This document shows, piece after piece, positions 43,805 through 53,481 of a stretch of 64,000 nucleotides of DNA. Source of the stretch: Paenibacillus_E sp040812395 (GTDB lineage: Bacteria > Bacillota > Bacilli > Paenibacillales > NBRC-103111). Below the pieces are notes generated by a model. It worked only from the letters and a program-made list of their open reading frames with translations, did not search any database and was not told the DNA's origin. The stretch covers positions 62,001 to 126,000 of the forward strand of contig NZ_JBFNXH010000017.1 of the NCBI RefSeq assembly GCF_040812395.1, written 5' to 3'. Each line of letters opens with the position of its first letter. The first letter of the stretch is position 1. A program made the position numbers and the translations under genes.

Positions 43805-45102
43805 TGATAAATAAAGAACATCGAAGTGCAACCGCTGTCGTCACTCATCAAAAAACGGATAACTGTGTCATGACCGCTTATAACGATTATGCGTATGTGC
43901 AGGAAAGGATACAAAATCTCCTGCAAGAACGGTACCATCAGCATTTTGAGCTCTATGTGAGCGATGATGGGAAAGAGGATTACTGGGAGCTGCTTGAGCA
44001 GGATGTGAAATCCGGTGATGCCGGTGTCCAGCTTGTTTCTCGCATTTTCGATCATATCGAATCGAAAGGGTTTGGAATCGTAGGAGGGAATGAAGATACA
44101 TATTATCAGACTTTTCCTACGTTAATGAATAATGTATTTGCTTATCCCGCATGGGGCGTGGCTCTGGCGAGGATCCCCGCTTTTCGGTTGCATGGAATAG
44201 GTTACGGGGATTTTGTATTTGCTGTGGATGATGCCAGCTTGAAAGGCTTTTTAAATTATTCGCGCTTGCGGCGAAGGGATTTGGATCGCTGTCAGGTGAC
44301 TGTATTTACAGATGGCCCCAATGGCATGGAGAGGGAACTGTCCCCTATTACTCGAATGGTAGATCGGACAGAAGTCATTATGAAGGATGATGTGAAAGAG
44401 GAGATTTACCGTTCGATCGATCAGTTTTTTGCCCAAGACCGAGCATTTTTTCGTGATTACCAGATCCCGTACAAAAGAGGGATTCTGCTTTACGGTAAGC
44501 CGGGAAACGGCAAAACGACTCTCGTCAAATCGATTGCCGGCAGCGTAAAAGCGCCTGTTGCCTATTGGCAGATTACGGAGCATACCTGCAGTGATTCCAT
44601 GCAAGAGGTTTTCCAGGCTGCTGCGAACATGTCGCCTATGATTCTTGTCATCGAAGACATCGATTCCATGCCGGAGCGGGCGCGGTCCTATTTTCTGAAT
44701 CTGTTGGACGGGGCAACTTCGCAGGAAGGCATGTTTGTGATAGGTACGACGAATTATCCGGACAGAATCGACCCAGCCTTGATGAATCGGGCGGGAAGAT
44801 TCGACCGTGCTTATGAAATTAAGCTGCCGGATGAGGAACTCAGGTTAACCTATTTAGAGCAAAAAGGGATGGATAAACTTTTGAACAAGGAGATGATGAG
44901 AACAACCGCAAAGCTTACAGAGGGATTCACCTTTGCCCAATTGAATGAGCTTTACGTGTCCTCGGCATTGGAGTGGCATTACGAGCAAAAGCTCCAAATA
45001 GAGAAGCTCATTAAAGCAATGAAATCGGATCTTCATAAGGGGCAGACGCTATCGTGGCTGAAAGAGGAATCGGAGATACGGGTCGGATTTTTGGCGATGT
45101 AA
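43801..45102 (+). CDS. BCS1/FtsH-like AAA ATPase coupled to RtcB
   Basis: 433 residues from ATG 43801, overlapping the rtcB stop by four bases. N-terminal ~200 residues are of unknown fold (conserved-looking ILARIPAF/GYGDFVFAVDD segments). AAA module: LLYGKPGNGKTTLVKSIAG (Walker A, ~231), ILVIEDIDSMPERA (Walker B, ~280), GTTNYPDRIDPALMNRAGRFD (sensor and arginine finger). No membrane segment, unlike mitochondrial BCS1. The tight coupling suggests it remodels RtcB, its RNA substrate or damaged ribosomes; this is inference. Confidence 0.88.
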   Translation: MMINKEHRSATAVVTHQKTDNCVMTAYNDYAYVQERIQNLLQERYHQHFELYVSDDGKEDYWELLEQDVKSGDAGVQLVSRIFDHIESKGFGIVGGNEDTYYQTFPTLMNNVFAYPAWGVALARIPAFRLHGIGYGDFVFAVDDASLKGFLNYSRLRRRDLDRCQVTVFTDGPNGMERELSPITRMVDRTEVIMKDDVKEEIYRSIDQFFAQDRAFFRDYQIPYKRGILLYGKPGNGKTTLVKSIAGSVKAPVAYWQITEHTCSDSMQEVFQAAANMSPMILVIEDIDSMPERARSYFLNLLDGATSQEGMFVIGTTNYPDRIDPALMNRAGRFDRAYEIKLPDEELRLTYLEQKGMDKLLNKEMMRTTAKLTEGFTFAQLNELYVSSALEWHYEQKLQIEKLIKAMKSDLHKGQTLSWLKEESEIRVGFLAM

Positions 45103-45125
45103 GTAGGCGAATTAGAAGGAAGCTT

Positions 45126-45242
45126 ATGAATATAAGTAAAGAGGCGAAATGGTCGGCGGCGAAGATGCCTCAATTGAAAAAAAGAACCGCTAAACACTTG
45201 GATGACCGAGCGTTCAGCAGTTCTTCTATGTCCCAAAAATGA
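45126..45242 (+). CDS. Small basic protein (38 aa) downstream of the AAA gene
   Basis: ATG 45126 with AGAAGGAAG upstream, 23 bases after the AAA gene. Sequence opens MNISKEAKWSAAKMPQLKKR and is lysine-rich then serine-rich. It could be a third gene of the rtcB operon; no homologue recognised. The end of the frame overlaps a weak inverted repeat, so part may be a terminator. Confidence 0.4.
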   Translation: MNISKEAKWSAAKMPQLKKRTAKHLDDRAFSSSSMSQK

Positions 45243-45319
45243 CATTAACTATTTTCGTTGGAAAGCTTGAGTGTCTCCAGTAGCTTAAATAACAAGCTAA
45301 GCACAATGGTAGTGGTTAT

Positions 45320-45699
45320 TTGCTGGATACTAATATTGCAATTGTAATTCTTGTAAATGAGGAGTCTGCAATCGATTTTATTCAACAAGCCTCTAGAGAT
45401 AAAATGTCGATTTATTTTTCTGTAATTACTGAGTGCGAGGTATTTGCGGGCTTAAAACCTGAAGAACAATTACGGGCGGAAAAACTATTTACCGCTAGGA
45501 GATGTTAGAGGTAACTTCCGAATATGCCAAGCTAGCTGGAACTATTCGGAGGGATCAAAAGGGTAAAGGAAGAAAGCTAAAGACTCCTGATGCCATTATT
45601 ATTGCTACTGCCCTTTTTAATGAATTAACGTTAATATCAAGAGATTCCGACATGAATTTTGTCCAGAATGAACTCGGAGTTTCGATGATAAAAATTTAG
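45320..45699 (+). pseudogene. VapC-like PIN-domain toxin split by a frameshift
   Basis: Frame 1 (TTG 45320-45508) gives LLDTNIAIVIL and VITECEVFAGL; frame 2 (ATG 45502-45699) gives KTPDAIIIATAL and LISRDSDMNF. Joined they supply all four PIN acidic residues of a ~125-residue VapC RNase. The frames overlap at ATGTTAG, so a one-base shift within RRC/LEV breaks the gene. There is no recognisable antitoxin upstream. Confidence 0.82.
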
Positions 45700-45719
45700 A
45701 TTTGATATTATTTTATGCT

Positions 45720-45762
45720 ACCGTCTATTTTCACAATGTAAAGTGAGAATAGACGGTTTTTT
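45720..45762 (+). terminator. Terminator after the vapC relic
   Basis: 15-bp stem ACCGTCTATTTTCAC (45720-45734) / GTGAGAATAGACGGT (45743-45757), one mismatched pair, then TTTTTTC. Confidence 0.9.
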
Positions 45763-45884
45763 CTGGGCCAATCCAGTTAATGGATTGCTTTTTCATATAC
45801 TTCTTTAATAGACAAGATGGGGATAACAAGGTAATATTTAGCTGAATTACAAATATTTAAACAAGAGAAGGGGCATTCAAACCA

Positions 45885-47990
45885 ATGAAATTACATTTCT
45901 ATTTTCTCGCTATATGCCTAATTATCGGCTCATTATTATTGCCTGCACGAACTCAAGCAGCAACGACAGGGACAAAGATAAAGATTGAGGATCCCGTTCT
46001 TGAAAAGGCTATTCGTGAAGAGTTGAAGTTGAGTGATGATCAAACACTGGATTACGAAGCGTTACAGAAGCTGAATTCTCTATATCCTAAAGGATCAGAG
46101 AAGGTGAAGAGTCTAAAAGGTTTGGAGATGGCGTATAATCTAACCGAGTTGTTTCTGCCTCAGCAGGAAATTACGGATATTGGTCCTCTTCGCAATTTAT
46201 ATCAGTTGAAATTTCTGGCGTTGGACCATAATCAAATCAAGAATGTATGCACGATATCCAGTTTAACGAAATTGCAGAAGCTGCTCATCAGCAACAACGA
46301 AATTGAAGACATCAGTTGCCTCTCTCGGTTGACATCACTTACAGATCTCCTTGCCAGTAGTAATAAAATTCAAGACATCACTCCCCTGAATAAACTAAGA
46401 ATAAAGTGGCTGGATGTCGTAAATAACCCTGTTTCTGACGTTTCTTCGATTACTGCGATGAATGAATTGCGTACTCTTTTTATTGATGAAGAAAAGCTGA
46501 ATGAGAAGTCGAAGGAGTTGCTCCAGCATCTTAGCCAATCTGGTATCACCTTGAATCATGCGCCTAATAGATCGGATCTGACCTCGGGCATGGCTGTTAT
46601 GGTAAATAACGAGCGAGTGTTATTTGAGCATTCACCTATTGCTGAAGCGGGGACGACACTGGTACAGTTCCGGCCGCTTTTTGAAAAGCTGGGCTTTACG
46701 ATTCAGTGGAATAACGATACGAGCACAATACAAGCTGATAAAGAGGGGGTTCACTTCTCCCTGCAAGTCGATAATGTGAATGCCAGTCTGAATGGTTCTT
46801 CCCACGAACTTCCCGTTGCTCCCAAAAATGTGGATGGGAACATCTTCGTCCCGATCCGTTTTGTTGGAGAAGCATCCAAGTATGATGTAACTTGGGTGGG
46901 CAGCACCAAGACGATTTATCTCATGCCGATACATAATGTAGTAAGCCCAGATGGAATGTCTCAGATAACAGTAAGTGGGAAATGGCTTAATAGGATTCCT
47001 ACTACTGAAAATATGTTCCAAATGTATATGGTGAATGGAAGCAATGTGCTATTTTCAACCACAGAGTCTAAGGCCGGTTTGCCTCAAATCAAAACGCTTG
47101 CGGATTATGAGAACGCCGTCAAAAAATCGTTAGAACCACAGAAAATTAAGGACTTTAGTGAAGATATGAAAATGAAGATTAATGGCATGGGTGCTAGCCA
47201 ATTTACTTACTCGGTTAATGCGGAAAATGGTAGCAATTATACAATTGTCCAGACGCTGATTAATGGGAAATACGGATATTTTAGAATTGTTTTAATAACT
47301 AGAGATGCGGTAAGCTCGGAGATCAATCAAGACTATCAGAACATCGTTCAGACCTTTCAAGAACTCAAAACAATCTATCAATTAAACCAGGAGAAATTCA
47401 GCACATTGTCTCCGAAAGAACGTGTATTGGATGCTGCGCACTATTACCGGAAGTTGGGGTTCTTTGAAAAAGATAAGAGCCTGACTGCTCAGCAATTTGA
47501 CGATAAGTTTATAGAGTTCTATAAAGGTTTCGTTGATGAGGATTGGGATCCGTTCAATTCAAAAGAGGGGTTCGATGCGTTTGCCGATCTATATGTTTTA
47601 CAGCAGGATACGGATCGGGTTTGGATGGAGGATACCGAGGCTGATGTAGGGCAAGGTAATGATAGTTATGTGCAAGCTTTGAAAAATTGGAGCGCTATCT
47701 CTCGCGGAACGTTTAAGCCAACAGATATTGTCGAGAAATGGGAGTCAGAAGAAGGACCCATTACGGTTACTTTCACCTTAAATGGACAAAAGAAATCCGT
47801 ACATCCACTGTATATGAACGATTTTTTGGATACGGAAATACTAAAGGAGATCAATATCCTGATCAGGGATTCGGGGTATCAATTTGCTGAAGTTGTCATT
47901 GATCAAGAGGTTTTTGTTACTGTGTTGACAGCTGAAGAGAAACAAAACATACAAAAGGATCGATTTATGGATTTTGTTTCTTTTGAATAA
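45885..47990 (+). CDS. Secreted LRR / stalk-domain protein with unknown C-terminal domain
   Basis: 701 residues; ATG with GAGAAGGGG upstream. Signal peptide ~1-26 (FYFLAICLIIGSLLLPARTQA). LRRs of the internalin type run from ~75 to ~215 (about six repeats, ending NELRTLFIDEEKL). A copper-amine-oxidase N-terminal domain follows (~230-350; LVQFRPLFEKLGFTIQW, IFVPIRFVGEAS). Residues ~355-701 form a domain I do not recognise. Shares layout with the gene at 15606, but its stalk domain is central, not C-terminal. Surface-exposed ligand binding is likely. Confidence 0.87.
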   Translation: MKLHFYFLAICLIIGSLLLPARTQAATTGTKIKIEDPVLEKAIREELKLSDDQTLDYEALQKLNSLYPKGSEKVKSLKGLEMAYNLTELFLPQQEITDIGPLRNLYQLKFLALDHNQIKNVCTISSLTKLQKLLISNNEIEDISCLSRLTSLTDLLASSNKIQDITPLNKLRIKWLDVVNNPVSDVSSITAMNELRTLFIDEEKLNEKSKELLQHLSQSGITLNHAPNRSDLTSGMAVMVNNERVLFEHSPIAEAGTTLVQFRPLFEKLGFTIQWNNDTSTIQADKEGVHFSLQVDNVNASLNGSSHELPVAPKNVDGNIFVPIRFVGEASKYDVTWVGSTKTIYLMPIHNVVSPDGMSQITVSGKWLNRIPTTENMFQMYMVNGSNVLFSTTESKAGLPQIKTLADYENAVKKSLEPQKIKDFSEDMKMKINGMGASQFTYSVNAENGSNYTIVQTLINGKYGYFRIVLITRDAVSSEINQDYQNIVQTFQELKTIYQLNQEKFSTLSPKERVLDAAHYYRKLGFFEKDKSLTAQQFDDKFIEFYKGFVDEDWDPFNSKEGFDAFADLYVLQQDTDRVWMEDTEADVGQGNDSYVQALKNWSAISRGTFKPTDIVEKWESEEGPITVTFTLNGQKKSVHPLYMNDFLDTEILKEINILIRDSGYQFAEVVIDQEVFVTVLTAEEKQNIQKDRFMDFVSFE

Positions 47991-48218
47991 TTAAGGGTAT
48001 TAACAAAAACATTGAAATCTAAGCTTGGGTGGCTTTCGCATGTAGGAAAGGAGGCCTTTTCTACTTATGTTAGCAATAATTATGCCTTAATTACCAAACT
48101 GTTTGTCGCTGAGAAAAGCCACCTTCGTCAGGTGGACTGGTATATGAATTTGGATCATATGATGGAGGCATACGTAAAAATTTGTAAAAAATTTATACTT
48201 ATCTCCTAATTCTTCTAG

Positions 48219-48224
48219 TATAAT
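48219..48224 (+). promoter_or_regulatory. Possible -10 element of the 1,696-residue surface protein gene
   Basis: TATAAT 54 bases before the GTG start with a poor -35 upstream. The AGGAGG at ~48266 serves translation. The region 47991-48218 has an open frame from TTG 48012 (65 codons) that lacks a ribosome site and is not called. Confidence 0.4.
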
Positions 48225-48278
48225 TCGGATTATTGAGTATTTTCGAAATTAGTCTGAATTTATTAGGAGGATGTATTC

Positions 48279-51200
48279 GTGCCGAGCAAGAAAAGTAAAA
48301 TTAAGTTGAAACAAATCCTCATTCTGGCCACTGCGTTACTGACTATGTTGTCATCTCTAGTTTTTCCGGGGATTCGGGACTATAAAGTTTATGCGGCCGC
48401 GCCTTCTTCACTTACGTTGCAGGATCCGATAAGAGAATGGATTATGGATGAAGCAAACGGCTACATCTACGCAGTGTCACCGAGTTCAAACAAGTTGCTG
48501 TTTATACGTTTAAGCGATTTTACTGTAGAAAAGCAGCTCGTTCTTAACTCCACGCCATCTGATCTCGTACAATTTGGTGGTAAATTGTATGTCGCTCTAT
48601 CGGGCGAATACTATATTGCAGTTATTGATATTGCACAGAAAAGCGTGGAAAGTGCCATTCAGGTGTCTTATAAACCATACGAACTTGCATTGGATGGAAA
48701 TTATTTATTTTATGTAGCAAATGATCATGATAACAAGGTAGCTCGATACGATTTGACGAATAAATCAGAAACTTTTCTGAATCTAGGAATAGGACATTTC
48801 TATGAGCCAGACATTGCTATAGATACAGCTAAACATATCTTGTATCTGGGGGATACCGGTACAACAAGCTCCGTATTGTCCTCCTTCAGTACGCTTACAC
48901 TTCAACCGCTTTCCACTAACAGTAACTACAATTCCTCCGGTGATGGTCGCATCGCAAGAAAAGTGATTGTTGATGGAGATCAAGTATTTTATGCGGGTTA
49001 TGCTTATAAAAGCACTGATTTAACATCGATACAAGGCAGCTATCAGCAATCTGTTTCTTATGTCCATGGCAATTATGTGTTTACTAATGAAGCGCTGAAC
49101 AACGGTAATGCTGCGCCTGCACATGCATACCTTTATGATCGAGATAGTTTCACCAAAATCGCGGATCTTCCGGTTGCCTCAAGGCGCATAGTAATGGATA
49201 GTCATAATCATATTTATTCCTATACCGGCTCTGATCCATGGAATCCAGATTTGCCGAATGTCATTCAAATTATTAACCCATCTATGTCTTCTCCAGGTCA
49301 GGTGAACACTCAGTCTGATGGACATAACCTGAGTTTGGATCAAGCTGTTACCGAACTGGTGTATAGCAGTGATGGAAGTAATCTGTTCGCCATTTCTTCC
49401 GAAAGCAACCAACTGTTAAGAATACGTACTAGCGATATGACAGTTCAGGAAAGGCGATCGATAGGCTCTAAGCCTACCTCAATTGTTAATGATCATGATA
49501 TTTTATATGTTGGCTTTGGATTATCAAATCAGATTAAGAAAATAGATACTCTAGATGGTACAAGTGTGAGCGGTGCAGTATATGCGTGGAATACGAGTAA
49601 CTTTGTTAGCCAAGTTGTTTATGGCAATCAGAATCTATACTACACTACAATGGCCGATCTTAGTTCTATTAAAGTTATTGATACTGTAGATGGAACCCAA
49701 TCGCAACAAAGCTTGCCGGAAACAAGCAATGGACACATGATCATATCTCCTACAAGCAATGCTTTGTATTATGCGGAAAACAATAGATCTGGAAAAGTCT
49801 TGAAATTCAAACTTCCGGATTGGTCTCTTCAAGCATCATCGCTAGATTATAATGATCCTGGCGCCTACTCCGTCATGGACAATGACAGTGTGTACTATGC
49901 ATCACGCCGCTTAGATAAGGATACTTTGCAGCCTGTAACACCTTGGGAAAAATACCCGGGTTCACAAGTCATATATGCCCATGGGAATTACGTTTTTACT
50001 TCTGTTGAGCTATATGATAAGAATTCATATACGAAACAATTCCTGCTGCCGAATGCCTATAAACAAGCGGTAACTTTACCGAATGGGCAAGTTATTATGG
50101 TTACTAGTGATGGAAAAGGCGTGTCCAAATTTGACTCGATTCAAGCTCTCCATGATAGTTCGCCGAGTTTCAAAGTACCTGCTCTTCAGGTGGCGAACTT
50201 CTTCTTTGGCGATAGCGACCCGAAGGTAGGAGAGATCGGTGGATACATGACTTGGAACAGTACACAAGGCTACTCTATGATTAATAGTTATACGGTATAT
50301 TTCCTTGATCAGAATGGCAGCAAAATCGGTAATAGAATCGCTGAAGTTACTTATGATCCTTCCGCCAGTGCATATTACAGCTATACGCTTCCTGTGACGT
50401 CTCTTCCTAAAGAAGCTGTGTACTTGGGATTGTATACGAAAAATGCAAACGGTGAGAGTTCCACTGCGGCAACCACCAAAATTATTGACCAAGGTGCTGG
50501 CTCAACGGGGAACAATGGGGGAAGTTCTCCTGGAGGTAGCAGCGATGGTGGATATATGGAGTATTACTTCGAAGATCAAAATACTGTTCAGGGGAGAATT
50601 CATCCACTAGTATCTTGGCTCAATTCCTCAGAAGTTAACTATTCAGGTTATCAATTATCCTTTACCGATGCATCGGGTACGGTGTTAAGCAGTTATTTGG
50701 TTAATAAACATACCTCGCCGCAGAGTCTGTATCGAATTAGTATTGCTGAAAATGTTGTTCCTGCGGAGGCTGTTTATCTCGACTTGCATCCGTTGGACCT
50801 AAGTGGTCATGTTGGGACATTGTATAGAATGCGAATCTTCGACAATACACTAGATAGTGCAACGACTTCTAATACCATTACCAGTCTTCCAGTACCCGGT
50901 GTAGTAATGCCTAAATTTGATGATTATGATAAATCAGCGGGACACATTGGAGGATCGATCAACTGGTACGATTCATCAACAGATCTTTCTGCTACCTCAT
51001 ATATTGTTTATTTTGTAGATGCCAATAATATGAAAATGAAGTCTATTGCCGAAATAAAACGCAGCAACCTAATCCATCCCAACCAAGGTATAAATCTTCC
51101 CACCTATGAAATAACGCTTCCTGAAGGAGTGGTGGTACCTAATGGAGCTAGCCGACTTGGGATTTTTGGAAAGAATAATCAAGGTGAGGCCGTCGATGGT

Positions 51201-53369
51201 TACTATTTCGGATTATGGGATGTCATAGCTGTTGATGAGGATAGTTCTTATTTCGAGGACAGAGATGGACGAGAGGACCATATTAAGGGTGATCTTCATT
51301 GGGCGCCTATCCTTAATGAATCAAATATTGTAAAATATCAAGTTCAATTCTTAGGCGATCAGTTTCAGCCAATTGGAGATGTGTTTGCGCAGGTCGATAA
51401 AGGGAAGGAACAATATGAAGTATCCATTGAGGACAATCAAATCCCTTTAGGAGCTATAATAATCCAATTGTTGGCGGTTAATGCGACGAATGAAAAATAT
51501 TCGCTAGGCGTTTATTCTATATCTGACAATATGGAGGATAAAACGGTCGCCTCTTCACCAGTGGATAATCAGATCATAAACAATATATTTAGTAATTTTA
51601 CAGATAGCGATGGAGATCAAGGTGAAATAGGAGGTCATTTTAGTTTCTATCCTAGTAGTAGCAATAGTAGTTCCATTGTTACACGTTATGATGTTTATGT
51701 TGTTAACAATCAACTTCAAAAGCTGAAACCGATTATGAGTTTAACCAATAATCATCTAGGTTTTTATCAAACCAGTATTCCATATCATACAGTGGTTCCG
51801 AATGGGGGAACCCAATTAGCGGTATACCCCGTATCTGCAAATGGTGAAGGGACTCCAACCGCAATTCAATTAGTAGATAGGGTTTATAGTCCCGCATTGG
51901 GAGCTGAGCAGATTAATATTACAAATAATACCGAGGGGAAATCAGACACGATTGTAATTACGGGTTTGAATACAGGCGATGTTATAAGAACCTATCACAG
52001 TGCTTCATCATCAAATCCTTTTCTGATAGCTCGTGTAGTTGAGAACTCTAATTCACTTACTTTTACTGTAGATCAATTAGGAAAAGAAAGTGGGAAATTA
52101 TATTTCACCCTTCAGCGTGGTAACAATACTCCAAGTAAGAAGGTTGAACAAGTGTATACGGCTGAGCCTGTTGTTCCTGTCACCCCTCCAAGAGTTGGCG
52201 GCGGAGGCGGCGGTGGTGGAGGTGGAGGAAGCAGTCAATCTCCGCCATCGTTAGAAGTAGACGGGAAGATGCATTATGATTTAACGCCTCCTCGAATAGA
52301 TTTGCTTATTGCGCTAAACTCCGATTCAAGTGAAATTGGATTAGATGCTCGGACGAAGGAGAAAGTTGATATTGTTACAGTGAAATTTGATGCAGATATT
52401 ATTCGGATAGCGGCAAGTAGAAATAAATCTATCGTGTTTAAATCTAACGAGTTGAAGGTAGTGCTTCCACCAGATGTCTTTGACATTAAAAGTGATGAAA
52501 ATACAATAGAATTCAAAGCTTCATTGGTGCCTGCACCAGCAATTCCTCAACACAAGGCAGTTTCATCCGTGTATGATTTTCTGTTAAAGGAAAAGGAGAC
52601 GGTTATTGCATCATTTAAAACTCCTGTCCAAGTCACGTTTGCTTATGATGCAGCAAAAGTACAGGATCCAACGCGTCTTAGTGTCTATGTCTTAGATGAG
52701 AATACAGGAACTTGGAACAGTGTAGGCGGAACATTGAATAGTGATGGTACAATTACGGCTTCCTTGTCGCATTTCTCCAAGTATGCGGTATTAGAAAAGT
52801 CACAAGAAACAAAGACATTCTTAGATATTCAGGATCATTGGGCGCGAAAGGAAATCGAACAGTTATCCGAGAAGCAAATCATCGACGGGATGGACGACAA
52901 TTCCTTTCAACCCGACTCCAATATGACAAGAGCACAATTCGTAACTCTACTTTCTAAAGCATTGAAACTCCGGAGTCAAGTAAGTACGAGGGATTTTACC
53001 GATATTAAAGATAGTTCCTGGTATAAGGACTCTGTGTATGCTGCATATGAAGCTCATATTGTGAACGGGGTTAGTGATCATGCTTTTGCTCCTGAGGCTA
53101 ATATTACTAGAGAGCAGATGGCTGTAATGATGGTTAATGCCTATTTACAAGCGACTGGTAAGAAGCTTGAGGAGTTGCCGGTTATGCAAGGAGTAGCATA
53201 TACTGACGATGGAGTTATCAGTGATTGGGCCAAGTCTTATGTCAAAGCGGCAACAGGATTGAACCTAATGAATGGAGCTAATGAAGGTGAGTTCGCACCT
53301 CAGGAAAATACTTCAAGGGCCCAAGCAGCAGTTGTTATTTACAGATTGCTTAATCAAGTGAAACCTTAA
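48279..53369 (+). CDS. S-layer-type surface protein: beta-propeller, five ~100-residue repeats, SLH anchor
   Basis: 1,696 residues from GTG 48279 (TAGGAGG upstream). Signal peptide ~1-42 ending VYAAA. Residues ~45-620 contain blades of YVTN/NHL type (IYAVSPSSNKLLFIRLSD, LYVALSGEYYIAVIDIAQ). Five repeats of ~110 residues begin near 639, 760, 877, 989 and 1103, each opening with an F(x)D-D and GxIGG-like stretch and ending with a V..PYL-type strand. A glycine run (~1305-1318) then leads to a pre-SLH domain (VYDFLLKEKETVIASFKTP...LSHFSKYAVLEK) also seen in the GH9 protein, and three SLH repeats (from ~1512). It should be held on the pyruvylated wall polymer. Ligand unknown. Confidence 0.88.
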   Translation: MPSKKSKIKLKQILILATALLTMLSSLVFPGIRDYKVYAAAPSSLTLQDPIREWIMDEANGYIYAVSPSSNKLLFIRLSDFTVEKQLVLNSTPSDLVQFGGKLYVALSGEYYIAVIDIAQKSVESAIQVSYKPYELALDGNYLFYVANDHDNKVARYDLTNKSETFLNLGIGHFYEPDIAIDTAKHILYLGDTGTTSSVLSSFSTLTLQPLSTNSNYNSSGDGRIARKVIVDGDQVFYAGYAYKSTDLTSIQGSYQQSVSYVHGNYVFTNEALNNGNAAPAHAYLYDRDSFTKIADLPVASRRIVMDSHNHIYSYTGSDPWNPDLPNVIQIINPSMSSPGQVNTQSDGHNLSLDQAVTELVYSSDGSNLFAISSESNQLLRIRTSDMTVQERRSIGSKPTSIVNDHDILYVGFGLSNQIKKIDTLDGTSVSGAVYAWNTSNFVSQVVYGNQNLYYTTMADLSSIKVIDTVDGTQSQQSLPETSNGHMIISPTSNALYYAENNRSGKVLKFKLPDWSLQASSLDYNDPGAYSVMDNDSVYYASRRLDKDTLQPVTPWEKYPGSQVIYAHGNYVFTSVELYDKNSYTKQFLLPNAYKQAVTLPNGQVIMVTSDGKGVSKFDSIQALHDSSPSFKVPALQVANFFFGDSDPKVGEIGGYMTWNSTQGYSMINSYTVYFLDQNGSKIGNRIAEVTYDPSASAYYSYTLPVTSLPKEAVYLGLYTKNANGESSTAATTKIIDQGAGSTGNNGGSSPGGSSDGGYMEYYFEDQNTVQGRIHPLVSWLNSSEVNYSGYQLSFTDASGTVLSSYLVNKHTSPQSLYRISIAENVVPAEAVYLDLHPLDLSGHVGTLYRMRIFDNTLDSATTSNTITSLPVPGVVMPKFDDYDKSAGHIGGSINWYDSSTDLSATSYIVYFVDANNMKMKSIAEIKRSNLIHPNQGINLPTYEITLPEGVVVPNGASRLGIFGKNNQGEAVDGYYFGLWDVIAVDEDSSYFEDRDGREDHIKGDLHWAPILNESNIVKYQVQFLGDQFQPIGDVFAQVDKGKEQYEVSIEDNQIPLGAIIIQLLAVNATNEKYSLGVYSISDNMEDKTVASSPVDNQIINNIFSNFTDSDGDQGEIGGHFSFYPSSSNSSSIVTRYDVYVVNNQLQKLKPIMSLTNNHLGFYQTSIPYHTVVPNGGTQLAVYPVSANGEGTPTAIQLVDRVYSPALGAEQINITNNTEGKSDTIVITGLNTGDVIRTYHSASSSNPFLIARVVENSNSLTFTVDQLGKESGKLYFTLQRGNNTPSKKVEQVYTAEPVVPVTPPRVGGGGGGGGGGGSSQSPPSLEVDGKMHYDLTPPRIDLLIALNSDSSEIGLDARTKEKVDIVTVKFDADIIRIAASRNKSIVFKSNELKVVLPPDVFDIKSDENTIEFKASLVPAPAIPQHKAVSSVYDFLLKEKETVIASFKTPVQVTFAYDAAKVQDPTRLSVYVLDENTGTWNSVGGTLNSDGTITASLSHFSKYAVLEKSQETKTFLDIQDHWARKEIEQLSEKQIIDGMDDNSFQPDSNMTRAQFVTLLSKALKLRSQVSTRDFTDIKDSSWYKDSVYAAYEAHIVNGVSDHAFAPEANITREQMAVMMVNAYLQATGKKLEELPVMQGVAYTDDGVISDWAKSYVKAATGLNLMNGANEGEFAPQENTSRAQAAVVIYRLLNQVKP

Positions 53370-53378
53370 CGCTATCTC

Positions 53379-53410
53379 AAGGGGTCTGACTTCGTTCAGA
53401 CTCCTTTTAC
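53379..53410 (+). terminator. Terminator after the SLH protein gene
   Basis: AAGGGGTCTGA (53379-53389) / TCAGACTCCTT (53396-53406) with one G-T pair, then TTTTAC. Confidence 0.88.
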
Positions 53411-53481
53411 AATTACTGTGGTCAATGTGAAGGAGGTACATCTTCTATCCACTGTAAATCTAGAAAAAAGGAGAAATAAGC

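Noticed and set aside
48012..48209. 65-codon TTG-started ORF between the LRR/stalk and SLH genes
   Set aside because: No Shine-Dalgarno, no recognisable motif and AT-rich low-complexity end; not enough to call a gene.
52194..52235. GGN-rich run that could be a DNA repeat
   Set aside because: It encodes a glycine linker inside the large surface protein and needs no separate explanation.
53400..53481. TPP riboswitch before tenA
   Set aside because: The short leader lacks the conserved CUGAGA and ACCUGAUCUGG-type elements.
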